Assembly (NCBI GenBank): GCA_945883115.1
Contig: CAMCXA010000001.1
Coordinates: forward strand, 62,001 to 126,000
Direction of reading: 5' to 3'
Source of the DNA: Alsobacter soli
GTDB taxonomy: Bacteria; Pseudomonadota; Alphaproteobacteria; Rhizobiales; Beijerinckiaceae
Length of the DNA: 64,000 nt
Shown here piece by piece: positions 1-8,047 of this stretch. Position numbers and translations under genes: made by a program. The notes beneath the pieces were generated by a model. The model ran no database searches, was not told the origin of the DNA, and saw nothing but the letters and a program-made list of their open reading frames with translations. The first letter of the stretch is position 1. Each line of letters starts with the position of its first letter.

Positions 1-1538
1 TCGCGCTGTTCGTTGCCCGGCGAGAGCGATTGCCCCCAAAGATCGGTCGTTATGTCATAATCGAACTCGCGCATCCGGTTTTCATATTGCGCCGCATCGA
101 CAACCCTGACCGTCACCCCGATCCCGAGCCGCTCCAGTGAGGGCTTCCAGAACAGTAAAATCCGCTCGAATGTCGAATCATAGGCAAGCAACTCCACCAC
201 CATCGCCTCGCCCGATTTTGCGTTCGTGCGCTTGCCGTCACGGATTTCCCAGCCCGCTTCTTTCAAAATTTTGTCGGCTTCCCGCAAATTGTCACGCACC
301 AATTGCGGCGTCCCGTTCACCGGATTGGTAAACGGCGTCGTGAATAGGGATGCCGGAACAAGCGCCTTCACACTCTCGAGAATATCCTTCTCCAACCCCT
401 CCGGCACGCCGTCGGAGGCAAGCTCTGTCCCTTGATAATAGCTCTTGATCCGCTTATAGGCGCCGTAAAACACGGTCTTGTTCATTTCCTCGAAATCAAA
501 AGCGAGGTTGAACGCCCTACGCACGCGTTGGTCCTGAAATTTCTCCCGCCTTAAATTGAAAACAAACGCCTGCATCCGCCCCGAAGCACGCTCGGCAAAT
601 TCCTCGCGCACGATACGACCGTCTTTGACAGCCGGAAAATCATACGCCGTTGCCCAATTCTTCGCGCTGTTCTCCAGTCGGAAATCATATTGATCCCCCT
701 TCAGCGCCTCGAGCTGCACGGTCGTGTCGCGGAAATATTCATAACGCACTTCATCAAAATTGTTTGTCCCGACATTCAACGGCACCGCCGCGCCCCAATA
801 ATCTTTCACCCGCTCATAAGACGCTGTCCGCCCCGCCGTGAATGATTTGAGCCTGTAGGCCCCCGATCCCATTGGCGGCTCGAGCGTTGTTTGCGTGATA
901 TCACGCGCCTTGCCGTCCGCCCCTTTGCCTTCCCACCAATGCTTCGGCAGAATGATGAACTGCCCGACAATCTGCGGCAATTCGCGATTTCCCGGTGCGT
1001 CGAAGGTAAATGTCACATCCCGCTCGCCGGTTTTCTCGGCCTTCGTCACGTGCGCGAAATAAAACGCATATTGCGGGCTGTTGGCCTTCAACGCATCAAA
1101 CGAGAAAACCACATCCTCGGGCATCACCGGTTTGCCATCCTGCCACCGCGCTCCTTCTCTGAGCCGATAGGTGACGGACGCATAATCCGCCGGATAACGC
1201 ACCGCTTCCGCAAGCAGTCCGTAGGCGGTCGAAACCTCGTCCAAGGCTGGTGACAGCAGCGTCTCGTATACGAGCCCCACGCCCGCTTCCAGCTGCCCTT
1301 TCACCCCCGCGACAACAGGGTTGAAATTGTCAAAACTACCCGCCGCAGCAAGCCTCACCGTCCCGCCCTTCGGCGCGTTCGGGTTCACATACTCGAAATG
1401 CTTGAACTCTTTCGGATATTTGGGTTCGCCCATCAGCGAAACGCCGTGCCGCCACTGCGCCTCCTCTGCAGAAGCTCGCGGCATGCCGCAGATCAGGGCG
1501 AGAACCACACCAAGAACGCTGAACGCAAATCGACCCAC
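1..1538 (-). CDS. ABC transporter substrate-binding protein, family 5 (partial)
   Basis: Periplasmic solute-binding protein of a peptide/microcin C type (YejA-like) ABC importer; the C-terminus runs off the left edge. I read about 512 codons on the minus strand. They begin at a GTG preceded by GGAGA, with an N-terminal signal peptide ending near PRASA-EE. Family 5 hallmarks are visible: a GVSLMGEPKYP opening, a YVNPNAPKGG stretch, RYPADYASVTYRLREGA followed by W-QDGKPV, and a late RRAFNLAFDFE motif. The YVNPNAPKGG element is typical of the YejA subgroup. The permease and ATPase genes would be expected beyond the left edge. The start is 61 bp after the end of recR, so it could be co-transcribed with recR. 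No shorter ORF in another frame explains this stretch as well. Confidence 0.88.
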   Translation of the reverse strand, partial: MGRFAFSVLGVVLALICGMPRASAEEAQWRHGVSLMGEPKYPKEFKHFEYVNPNAPKGGTVRLAAAGSFDNFNPVVAGVKGQLEAGVGLVYETLLSPALDEVSTAYGLLAEAVRYPADYASVTYRLREGARWQDGKPVMPEDVVFSFDALKANSPQYAFYFAHVTKAEKTGERDVTFTFDAPGNRELPQIVGQFIILPKHWWEGKGADGKARDITQTTLEPPMGSGAYRLKSFTAGRTASYERVKDYWGAAVPLNVGTNNFDEVRYEYFRDTTVQLEALKGDQYDFRLENSAKNWATAYDFPAVKDGRIVREEFAERASGRMQAFVFNLRREKFQDQRVRRAFNLAFDFEEMNKTVFYGAYKRIKSYYQGTELASDGVPEGLEKDILESVKALVPASLFTTPFTNPVNGTPQLVRDNLREADKILKEAGWEIRDGKRTNAKSGEAMVVELLAYDSTFERILLFWKPSLERLGIGVTVRVVDAAQYENRMREFDYDITTDLWGQSLSPGNEQR

Positions 1539-1599
1539 GGCACCATCTCCCAAACGAGTGAACAACCGCAATGATCCTGCACAAAAGTGTCGATTCTGG

Positions 1600-2202
1600 C
1601 TAGAGCGGCGTTCTCTGCCGGAACGCCGCACTCAACGTTCCCTCATCGAGATAATCAAGCTCCCCGCCAACCGGCACACCATGCGCGAGCCTTGAGACAA
1701 CGGGCCCATAGGGTGCCAGCAATTCGGTAATATAATGCGCCGTCGTCTGGCCATCGACCGTCGCATTCAGTGCCAGAATGACCTCGCCGATACCACCCGC
1801 CGCAACCCGCTCGATCAGCGCCTTCAGATTGAGTTCGCCGGGCCCGACACCATCGAGCGCCGAGAGCACGCCTCCGAGCACATGATACCGCCCGTTCACC
1901 ACATGCGCCCGCTCGAGCGCCCAGAGATCGGCAACATCCTCCACCACCACCAGCACGCTGCGGTCGCGCCGCGTATCACGACACAGATTGCACGGCGTCA
2001 CCGTATCGATACTGCCGCATTCCTCACACGTCACGATCGTATCATGCACAACCCGCATCGCATCCGCGAGCGGCCCCAGCAATTGCTCTCGCTTTTTCAC
2101 GAGGCTCAACGCCGCCCGTCGCGCGGAACGCGGCCCGAGCCCGGGCATCCGCGCAAGCAACTGGATCAGGCGTTCAATCTCTGGACCGGCGATGGAGGCC
2201 AT
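1600..2202 (-). CDS. recR: Recombination protein RecR
   Basis: RecR, the DNA-binding partner of RecF/RecO in gap repair and loading of RecA. The product of about 200 aa has the usual length. It shows an N-terminal HhH region ([18 protein letters not shown]), a four-Cys zinc finger ([16 protein letters not shown]) and a Toprim domain beginning [13 protein letters not shown], with [18 protein letters not shown] near the end. I chose the ATG giving [12 protein letters not shown] because family members start close to IAGPEIE. An in-frame TTG ten codons upstream (position 2232) is possible. It is the last gene of the dnaX-ybaB-recR group, a conserved arrangement. Confidence 0.95.
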   Translation of the reverse strand: MASIAGPEIERLIQLLARMPGLGPRSARRAALSLVKKREQLLGPLADAMRVVHDTIVTCEECGSIDTVTPCNLCRDTRRDRSVLVVVEDVADLWALERAHVVNGRYHVLGGVLSALDGVGPGELNLKALIERVAAGGIGEVILALNATVDGQTTAHYITELLAPYGPVVSRLAHGVPVGGELDYLDEGTLSAAFRQRTPL

Positions 2203-2264
2203 AAAGGGGAAAGCCTTGCTGAACAAAAACAATACGATGCCGCCATCGGCATGGCGAACAAAAC

Positions 2265-2585
2265 TTAAAACAAATTCATTCCCGGCGGCAACGGCAATCC
2301 TGCGGTCAGCGCGCCCATTTTGTCCGCGAGCAGACGATCCGCCTTGCCCCGCGCATCATTCAGCGCAGCGACGACCAGATCTTCCAGAATATCCTTCTCG
2401 TCCGCCTTCATCAGGCTATCATCAATGACAAGCGTCTTGACCAGACCTTTCACGGTCATCGTCACAAAAACCAGGCCGCCGCCGGACGCACCCGAGACTT
2501 CCATGCCCTCGACCTCGTCCTTGACCTGACTGAGTTTCGATTGCAGCCCCTGAATCTGCTTCATCATGCCGAGCATGTCTTTCAT
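2265..2585 (-). CDS. YbaB/EbfC family nucleoid-associated protein
   Basis: Small DNA-binding nucleoid-associated protein of 106 aa. The sequence is typical: [18 protein letters not shown] coiled N-terminus, [16 protein letters not shown] central strand and [10 protein letters not shown]-terminus. It lies between dnaX (18 bp upstream) and recR, the order found in most bacteria, and is presumably co-transcribed with both. The ATG at 2585 is preceded on the minus strand by AAAGGAGACCAGACGA, a strong ribosome-binding site. Confidence 0.95.
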   Translation of the reverse strand: MKDMLGMMKQIQGLQSKLSQVKDEVEGMEVSGASGGGLVFVTMTVKGLVKTLVIDDSLMKADEKDILEDLVVAALNDARGKADRLLADKMGALTAGLPLPPGMNLF

Positions 2586-2603
2586 TCGTCTGGTCTCCTT
2601 TGG

Positions 2604-4457
2604 TCAATCATCGCGGTCATGGTCGAGCCCGCCAAAGTCGAAATCGGGCGGCAAATCCGGCAAATCGGCGTCCTCGTCGCTTACCGCAACAGCCTGCCGC
2701 AAATCGCGCACCTCGATGATTTCCGCCCCCGGAAACGTCGCAAGCACACTCTTAACGATCGGATTTTCGCGCACATCTTCAATCCGCTCGGCCTGCTTCG
2801 CCTTCGCGACTTCCCGAACCGGCGTTTGGCCTTCCTGCGATGACACGGCAACAATCCAGCGTCTTCCTGTCCAGTCACTGATCCGCTTGGTCAAATCCGC
2901 CGCAAGGCCGGGCGATGCACCGGGCATGGGTGCGAATTCAAGCCGGCCATTCTCGAACGCGACCAGCCGCACATCCCGCTCCAGCGCCGTCTTGATCGCA
3001 ATGTCGCGTTGCTCGGTCGCAAGCGCGATTAATTGCTCGAACGTATCAAGCCGCAAAACCGGGGCCTCTTGCACCGCAGCCGACGCCATCGGCGTAGAAC
3101 TCGGCGTCTGATCCGGCTCTGCACGATAGGCCACGCTCAGATTGCCGCTGGCTGTCGGCCCTCCCGAAGATGATCCCGCAAATGATCCTGAAGGTCGAGG
3201 CGCGCGCACCGTTTCGCCATTTTGCGTCAATGCCCGCAAGGCTTCATCCGGTGTCGGTAAATCGGCGGCATAAGCCAGCCGTACCAGCACCATCTCGGCG
3301 GCCGCCGCAGGCTTTGCGGCCTCCGCAATCTCGGTCGAGCCTTTCAGCAAAATCTGCCAAGCGCGCGAAAGGGCCCGCATCGGCATCGCCGCGCAGGCAA
3401 GCCCGCGCACCCGCTCGACTTCCGTCACACTCGAATCATCCGCCGCCGAAGGCATCACTTTCAGCCGTGTGACGAAATGGGTGAAATCCGTCAGATCATT
3501 CATGATGATCTGCGGGTCGGCTCCAAGTGCATATTGCTCCTTGAAATTCCCGAGTGCATCCGCAATCCGGCCGCTCATAATCGCCTCGAACAGATCGATC
3601 ACACGCGCCCGATCCGCAAGGCCGAGCATGGCACGCACCGTCTCGCCGTCCACCGATCCCGCGCCATGCGAAATCGCCTGATCGAGCAATGACAATGCGT
3701 CACGCACCGAGCCTTCTGCCGCTCGCGCAATCAGCGCCAGCGCTTCGGCGTCAATCTGCACCTGTTCCTTCTCGCAAATCCCTTTGAGATGCGGCACCAG
3801 AACATCGGCTTCGATGCGCCTGAGATCAAACCTCTGGCAGCGCGACAGGATAGTGATCGGTACTTTGCGGATTTCCGTCGTCGCAAAAATGAATTTCGCG
3901 TGTGGCGGCGGCTCTTCCAGCGTTTTCAGAAACGCATTGAACGCCTTGTCCGACAGCATGTGCACTTCGTCGATGATATAGACCTTGTAGCGCGCCGAGG
4001 CAGGGGAATAGCGCACGCCGTCCGTCAGCTGCTTCACATCGTCAATACCGGTATGCGAGGCCGCATCCATCTCGAGCACATCGATATGGCGCGATTCCAT
4101 GATCGCCCGGCAATGCACGCCCTCGACCGGCATGGTCACGGTCGGCCCGCCACTGCCATCCGGCAGCAAATAGTTGAGCCCGCGCGCCAGAATACGCGCC
4201 GTTGTCGTTTTCCCCACCCCGCGCACGCCGGTCAGAATCCAGGCTTGCGGAATTCTGTTGGCAGCAAACGCGTTCGAGAGCGTCTGCACCATCGCATCCT
4301 GTCCGATCAGATCATCAAAGGTCTGCGGTCGGTATTTGCGGGCAAGAACACGATAGGCAGATGGGCTGACCACAGGCTGTGCCGGCGCCGGAGTGTCGCC
4401 AAACATCGGGATCGTAAGATCGTCCCGGATCACGTCACTGTCCGACGTATCACTCAT
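2604..4457 (-). CDS. dnaX: DNA polymerase III subunit gamma/tau
   Basis: Clamp-loader ATPase of 617 aa. The AAA+ core contains Walker A GVRGVGKTTTAR (about residues 77-88), Walker B IIDEVHML and the SRC sensor LSRCQRFDLRRI. After domain III comes a Pro/Ser-rich linker and a tau-like C-terminal region ending in an acidic tail. The zinc module between Walker A and B is degenerate: where E. coli DnaX has four cysteines, this protein reads NYLLPDGSGG...GVHCRAI with a single Cys, as I recall is common in alphaproteobacteria. The gene is just downstream of the SRP RNA and upstream of ybaB-recR. Confidence 0.96.
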   Translation of the reverse strand: MSDTSDSDVIRDDLTIPMFGDTPAPAQPVVSPSAYRVLARKYRPQTFDDLIGQDAMVQTLSNAFAANRIPQAWILTGVRGVGKTTTARILARGLNYLLPDGSGGPTVTMPVEGVHCRAIMESRHIDVLEMDAASHTGIDDVKQLTDGVRYSPASARYKVYIIDEVHMLSDKAFNAFLKTLEEPPPHAKFIFATTEIRKVPITILSRCQRFDLRRIEADVLVPHLKGICEKEQVQIDAEALALIARAAEGSVRDALSLLDQAISHGAGSVDGETVRAMLGLADRARVIDLFEAIMSGRIADALGNFKEQYALGADPQIIMNDLTDFTHFVTRLKVMPSAADDSSVTEVERVRGLACAAMPMRALSRAWQILLKGSTEIAEAAKPAAAAEMVLVRLAYAADLPTPDEALRALTQNGETVRAPRPSGSFAGSSSGGPTASGNLSVAYRAEPDQTPSSTPMASAAVQEAPVLRLDTFEQLIALATEQRDIAIKTALERDVRLVAFENGRLEFAPMPGASPGLAADLTKRISDWTGRRWIVAVSSQEGQTPVREVAKAKQAERIEDVRENPIVKSVLATFPGAEIIEVRDLRQAVAVSDEDADLPDLPPDFDFGGLDHDRDD

Positions 4458-4506
4458 GGGCGGCGTGGTCCTCGGCGGGAAAAATCCGCTTGCGGGAGAT
4501 AAAGGG

Positions 4507-4606
4507 TGGGAGGCTGGACGGAGACCCGCCCTTGCTCGTTAGGGCTGCTTCCTTCCGGACCTGACCCGGTTGGCGAGTGGTACGTCCACCACCAACCTCC
4601 CGCCCC
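4507..4606 (-). ncRNA. ffs: Signal recognition particle RNA (4.5S, small bacterial type)
   Basis: On the minus strand the sequence carries the diagnostic SRP domain IV GGTCAGGTCCGGAAGGAAGC, with the GGAA apical loop and the asymmetric internal loop that Ffh binds. The ends pair through GGGAGGTTGG and CCAGCCTCCC, giving a single long hairpin of about 95-100 nt. The RNA targets ribosomes making membrane proteins together with Ffh and FtsY. It lies immediately upstream of dnaX on the same strand. Exact 5' and 3' ends are estimated from the terminal stem. Confidence 0.96.
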
Positions 4607-4651
4607 CTATATCGGGTATTGAGCCACAAAAGACAAGCATGACGCGCTATT

Positions 4652-4963
4652 TTATACCCCGCCTTTATTCGGCATCACGCTCTTGAGAGCGGAGTTGATC
4701 CGGGTCTGCCATCCGGGACCAGTCGCTTTGAAGGCAGCAATCGTCGCGCTGTCGATTCGAAGCGTTACACGCGTTTTCGTTGGCGCTTTCTGCTTGCCTC
4801 TGGCGCGCAACGCGCGTTCGGCAAGTTCGGGAAATATTTCTTTAAAGGTGTTGCCCTTCGTGACATCTGGATCGAGAAGCTCCGGTATCTCCGAGACGCA
4901 ATCCCAGTCTTCCTGTGAATAGCCGCGACCCGCAACAAATGTTTTCAGTGTTTTACGCATCAT
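4652..4963 (-). CDS. brnA: BrnA-type antitoxin
   Basis: Antitoxin of a type II pair, about 103 aa. The C-terminal half (KTRVTLRIDSATIAAFKATGPGWQTRINSALK) is the BrnA/CopG-like ribbon-helix-helix DNA-binding region, with the characteristic GPGWQTRIN. BrnA proteins neutralise BrnT and repress their own promoter. The start overlaps the end of brnT (ATG at 4963, or the next ATG at 4960), with GGAG 5-8 nt upstream inside brnT, so the two genes are translationally coupled. The toxin-first order is the usual one for brnTA. Confidence 0.88.
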   Translation of the reverse strand: MMRKTLKTFVAGRGYSQEDWDCVSEIPELLDPDVTKGNTFKEIFPELAERALRARGKQKAPTKTRVTLRIDSATIAAFKATGPGWQTRINSALKSVMPNKGGV

Positions 4964-5204
4964 AAATACTCCGCTCCCGGTCACTCGATCGCCGCATACT
5001 AATCACCGAAACGCCTTCCGTACCGAGTGGAAAAAAGACAACTGAGATGATGATTTTACGAAATATGCCAACAGCCAAAAATCTGTTGTTTTTTGCTTGG
5101 CGAACTCGCGCTTCCAGAAAGAAATCTGTGGTTAGCTCAGAAAAATCAAATCCATGCTTGTCGATATTCGCCAATCGCTTCGGTTCATCCCAGACAATGA
5201 TCAT
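4953..5204 (-). CDS. brnT: BrnT family ribonuclease toxin
   Basis: RelE-fold toxin of about 83 aa. The BrnT pattern is clear: VWDEPKRLANIDKHGFDFSE at the N-terminus, a central strand (IIISVVFFPLG), then ISMRRSSDRERSIYDA at the C-terminus, which matches the family ISARRAT-x-E-R-x-x-Y ending. BrnT cleaves RNA when freed from BrnA. I prefer the ATG at 5204, where MIIVWDEP begins; an in-frame TTG at 5222 has no ribosome-binding site either. The pair is transcribed leftward, away from the HIT gene. Confidence 0.86.
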   Translation of the reverse strand: MIIVWDEPKRLANIDKHGFDFSELTTDFFLEARVRQAKNNRFLAVGIFRKIIISVVFFPLGTEGVSVISMRRSSDRERSIYDA

Positions 5205-5249
5205 ATCATTTTGTAGTGACAAAATAACATGAGGTCAATCCTCAATAAT

Positions 5250-5265
5250 CGACCTAGCGAGGTCG
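5250..5265. promoter_or_regulatory. Inverted repeat in brnT/HIT divergent promoter
   Basis: CGACCT-AGCG-AGGTCG forms a perfect 6-bp inverted repeat. A further AGGTC half-site lies at 5232-5236, between the repeat and brnT. BrnA antitoxins repress their own promoter, so this is a candidate operator. It could equally act on the HIT-nudC operon starting at 5290. Function is inferred from position only. Confidence 0.4.
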
Positions 5266-5289
5266 CCGTGCCTGCGCTACAAGGTGCCT

Positions 5290-5703
5290 ATGACCCAGTT
5301 TACACTCGATTCCCGCCTCATTGCCGATACGATCCCGGTTGGCGACCTCAGCCTCAGTCGTGTTTTGCTGATGAATGATTCCCGCTATCCGTGGCTGCTC
5401 TTGGTGCCTCGTCTGCCTGATATCCGTGAATTCATCGATCTCGATATGACCAATCGCGCCCGCATCTGGCGTGAAATCGAGGATGTGTCGGAGATGATGC
5501 GGCACGAATTTTCACCCCATAAGCTGAATGTCGCAGCACTCGGTAATGTCGTTCCGCAACTCCATGTCCATGTTATCGCCCGCTCGCTTGATGATGCCGC
5601 ATGGCCGCGTCCGGTATGGGGTGTCGGTGATCGTATCCCCTACGAACCAGACGCGGGCCAAGTTCTTGCCGCGCGTCTTTCTGCTGCTTTGGGGTATCTT
5701 TGA
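5290..5703 (+). CDS. HIT family protein
   Basis: Histidine-triad nucleotide hydrolase/transferase fold, about 137 aa. The signature QLHVHVIAR (His-x-His-x pattern of the HIT motif) is present near residue 95, with the upstream LLLVPRLPDIREFIDLD strand-helix typical of the family. The third histidine position of the triad reads A rather than H (HVHVIA), so the motif is shortened. The ATG at 5290 with AAGG just upstream is preferred over a GTG at 5284. The stop TGA overlaps the nudC start (TGATG), which indicates a two-gene operon with the NADH pyrophosphatase. Confidence 0.85.
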   Translation: MTQFTLDSRLIADTIPVGDLSLSRVLLMNDSRYPWLLLVPRLPDIREFIDLDMTNRARIWREIEDVSEMMRHEFSPHKLNVAALGNVVPQLHVHVIARSLDDAAWPRPVWGVGDRIPYEPDAGQVLAARLSAALGYL

Positions 5704-6650
5704 TGTCATCCGCGTACCGTTCGGAGCGTTCGGCAACCCTCGGCTATGCCGATAATCCACTGGACCGCATGGCCGCCCGCCGCGATGACGCCGAGTTTAT
5801 GGCCGGCCTTGCGGCATCCCCTGAATCGCGCACCTTTGTGCTCGCTGGTGATATCCCAATCCTGAAGCGCAACGGCGATCATCTCGAAGCGCTGTTCGAT
5901 CTCACAGAGGCCGAGCACCTCGGCACAACCCGCGAACGCGTGTTCCTCGGTCACGATGGCAAACGCGCACTGTTCGGGCTTCAACTCGACGCGCAGGAAC
6001 CCGAGACACATCAGGGGCGTGATGATCTTCTCGTCCTCGATCTGCGGTCTATCGCCGTTCAGGGCCTTTTGCCGCCGGAAATTCTCGGGCCGTTGGGAGA
6101 AGCAAAGTCGCTCATGTATTGGCATCGTCGCCATCGGTTCTGCGCCGTCTGTGGCCAGCCCTCCGCACTCGCAAGTGGCGGCTGGAAGCGCATCTGCCCC
6201 TCATGCGAGGCCGAGCACTTCCCACGCACCGACCCCGTCGCCATCATGATGGCTGTGCGGGGCGACAAATGCGTTCTCGGTCGCCAGTCCCGTTTCCCGC
6301 CGGGCATGTATTCGTGCCTTGCCGGTTTCATCGAGCCGGGCGAGACCATGGAAAGCGCCGTCCGGCGCGAATTGGAGGAGGAGGCCGGCATCAAAACTGG
6401 CTCGGTCCGTTATCTCGCCTCCCAGCCATGGCCGTTTCCGGGCTCACTGATGATCGGCTGTATTGGCGAGGCCCTCACCGACGCGCTCACCATTGATCAC
6501 GACGAGCTCGAAGACGCCCGCTGGTTCAGCCGGTCGGAAGTTCGCGCCATGCTCGATGGCACGCATCCGGACGGACTCAACTGCCCGCCGCCCATCGCTA
6601 TCGCCCACGCAATCATGCGCGCATGGGCGATTGACGGCGAAGGAGCGTGA
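5703..6650 (+). CDS. nudC: NADH pyrophosphatase NudC (NUDIX)
   Basis: Hydrolyses NADH/NAD to NMN(H) and AMP, and can remove NAD caps from RNA. The 315-aa protein has an N-terminal NUDIX-like domain, a zinc ribbon with two CxxC pairs (CAVC near FCAVCGQPS, CPSC near RICPSCEAE) and the following HFPRTDPV motif. The catalytic Nudix box GFIEPGETMESAVRRELEEE then ends AG-I, intact in all glutamates. A C-terminal SQPWPFPGSLM segment is the NudC-specific SQPWPFPxS motif. It starts at the overlapping TGATG junction with the HIT gene. Confidence 0.95.
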   Translation: MSSAYRSERSATLGYADNPLDRMAARRDDAEFMAGLAASPESRTFVLAGDIPILKRNGDHLEALFDLTEAEHLGTTRERVFLGHDGKRALFGLQLDAQEPETHQGRDDLLVLDLRSIAVQGLLPPEILGPLGEAKSLMYWHRRHRFCAVCGQPSALASGGWKRICPSCEAEHFPRTDPVAIMMAVRGDKCVLGRQSRFPPGMYSCLAGFIEPGETMESAVRRELEEEAGIKTGSVRYLASQPWPFPGSLMIGCIGEALTDALTIDHDELEDARWFSRSEVRAMLDGTHPDGLNCPPPIAIAHAIMRAWAIDGEGA

Positions 6651-6651
6651 T

Positions 6652-7941
6652 CTAGCTCCCCAGCGGCTCGCTATCCTCGATCTCGATGCCAAAGCCGGCC
6701 AACCCGACATAAGACCTGCTGCTCGATGCGAGATTGATGATCGAGACGACGCCGAGATCTTTCAAAATCTGCGCGCCAAGTCCCACTTCCCGCCATTGCT
6801 GCTGGCGCACCGCATCCGACCCCTTGTCGCCAAGCGATTGCAGCGGAACGCCCGATGTCCCGTCACGCAGATAAACCAGCACGCCGCGACCTTTCGCTGC
6901 GAATGTCTTTAAGGCCGCACTGATATTCGTGCCGCCACCGAATACGTCCGCCAGCACATCGGCGCGATGCAACCGCGTCGGCACCCCTTTGCCATCGCCG
7001 ATCCGGCCATGCACGAATGCAAAATGATGCACCGGATCAAACGGCGTCACAAACGCATAGCCAGTAAGTTCGCCAATTTCCGTTTTCACCGGAAACGTCG
7101 CCAAACGCTCGACAAGTTTCTCGCGCGCCTGCCGATAGGCGATCAGATCGGCGACCGAAATCCGTTTGATCGAATGCTTTTCGCCAAACGCATCAATCTG
7201 CGCCCCGCGCATCACGGTGCCGTCATCATTGGCCAATTCGCAAATCACGCCCACGGGCGGCAGGTTGGCCAATTTGCAGAGATCAACTGCCGCTTCCGTA
7301 TGGCCCGAGCGCATCAGCACGCCGCCATCCTTCGCGATCAGCGGAAAAATATGCCCCGGACGCACAAAATCATCCGCGCCCATATTGCCATTAGCCAGCG
7401 CCCGTACCGTATTCGAGCGCTGCTCAGCTGAAATTCCGGTCGTAAGCCCATGCTTCACATCCACCGTCACCGTAAAGGCGGTTCCGAGCGGCGCATCATT
7501 CGAGGCCACCATCGGCGTGAGGTGCAAGCGCTTGGCCGTGTCCGAACTCAGCGGCGCGCACACAATCCCGCACGTATTGCGGATGATGAAGGCCATCTTC
7601 TCCGGCGTGCAATGGATCGCCGCGCAGATGAGGTCGCCCTCATTCTCGCGATCATCATCATCGGTCACAATCACAATCTCGCCCCTCGCGAAAGCCTCGA
7701 TCGCCTCTGTCACACTGTGCGGCATGGTATTCCTCTTGGTGTTGTTTGCGGTAAAAGGGAGAAAATCATTCGGCGTCACGGCGCCTTTGGTCTCGCGTGC
7801 GATGGTTTCCGCCGTCTCGCGCGAAAGCCACGCCGCCTCATTATTGCACATCTGCGTTATCGCCCCGGGCGACACACCAATCCGACGCGCAAAATCCACA
7901 CGGCTGATCGCATTCTTTTTGAGCCAGACAGCAAGTTTCAT
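6652..7941 (-). CDS. ribB: HTH-3,4-dihydroxy-2-butanone 4-phosphate synthase fusion (RibB with RibA-like tail)
   Basis: Makes the four-carbon precursor of riboflavin from ribulose 5-phosphate. Three parts are visible in 429 aa. Residues 1-65 are a Cro/YdaS-like HTH (ARRIGVSPGAITQMCNNE). Residues about 73-280 are RibB, with DDDDRENEGDLI, GHTEAAVDLC and the GxxRPGH-type FVRPGHIFPL. The rest is a GTP cyclohydrolase II-like domain. That domain lacks the zinc cysteines: where active RibA has CLTGD...RCDCG, this reads ADVLADVFGGG, so GCH II activity is unlikely. An AAGAGG site lies 7 nt before the ATG of MPHSVTEAIEAF (position 7728), so a short RibB without HTH may also be made. Confidence 0.93.
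   Translation of the reverse strand: MKLAVWLKKNAISRVDFARRIGVSPGAITQMCNNEAAWLSRETAETIARETKGAVTPNDFLPFTANNTKRNTMPHSVTEAIEAFARGEIVIVTDDDDRENEGDLICAAIHCTPEKMAFIIRNTCGIVCAPLSSDTAKRLHLTPMVASNDAPLGTAFTVTVDVKHGLTTGISAEQRSNTVRALANGNMGADDFVRPGHIFPLIAKDGGVLMRSGHTEAAVDLCKLANLPPVGVICELANDDGTVMRGAQIDAFGEKHSIKRISVADLIAYRQAREKLVERLATFPVKTEIGELTGYAFVTPFDPVHHFAFVHGRIGDGKGVPTRLHRADVLADVFGGGTNISAALKTFAAKGRGVLVYLRDGTSGVPLQSLGDKGSDAVRQQQWREVGLGAQILKDLGVVSIINLASSSRSYVGLAGFGIEIEDSEPLGS
7722..7742 (-). promoter_or_regulatory. Internal ribosome-binding site in ribB
   Basis: On the minus strand AAGAGGAATACC directly precedes the in-frame ATG that begins the RibB catalytic domain. It is stronger than anything I see before the upstream ATG at 7941. 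It would allow a second, HTH-less product from the same mRNA, or it could be the only real start, in which case the HTH segment would be an upstream reading frame. Confidence 0.55.
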
Positions 7942-8002
7942 CGGAGCGGTCTAATCCGATCCAGAATTCATTTCAACTCAATTTTGGAAATAATGGTTCA
8001 AA

Positions 8003-8021
8003 AATTTAGTATAACTAAATT
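8003..8021. promoter_or_regulatory. 19-bp palindrome upstream of HTH-ribB
   Basis: AATTTAGT-ATA-ACTAAATT is a perfect inverted repeat with 8-bp arms, centred about 70 bp before the ribB ATG at 7941. Read on the ribB strand it contains TATACT, a good -10 element. A protein bound here would therefore block transcription. The HTH domain encoded by the gene itself is the obvious candidate ligand; this is inference. Confidence 0.5.
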
Positions 8022-8047
8022 ATTCGATAAGATGCGACTGGGCAGTC

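Noticed and set aside
1735-2268. 177-aa ORF on the plus strand over recR
   Set aside because: Antisense shadow of recR, full of Arg/His and without family features.
7942-8047. Possible FMN riboswitch before ribB
   Set aside because: Only 106 AT-rich bases with no RFN element motifs; the palindrome is a better explanation.
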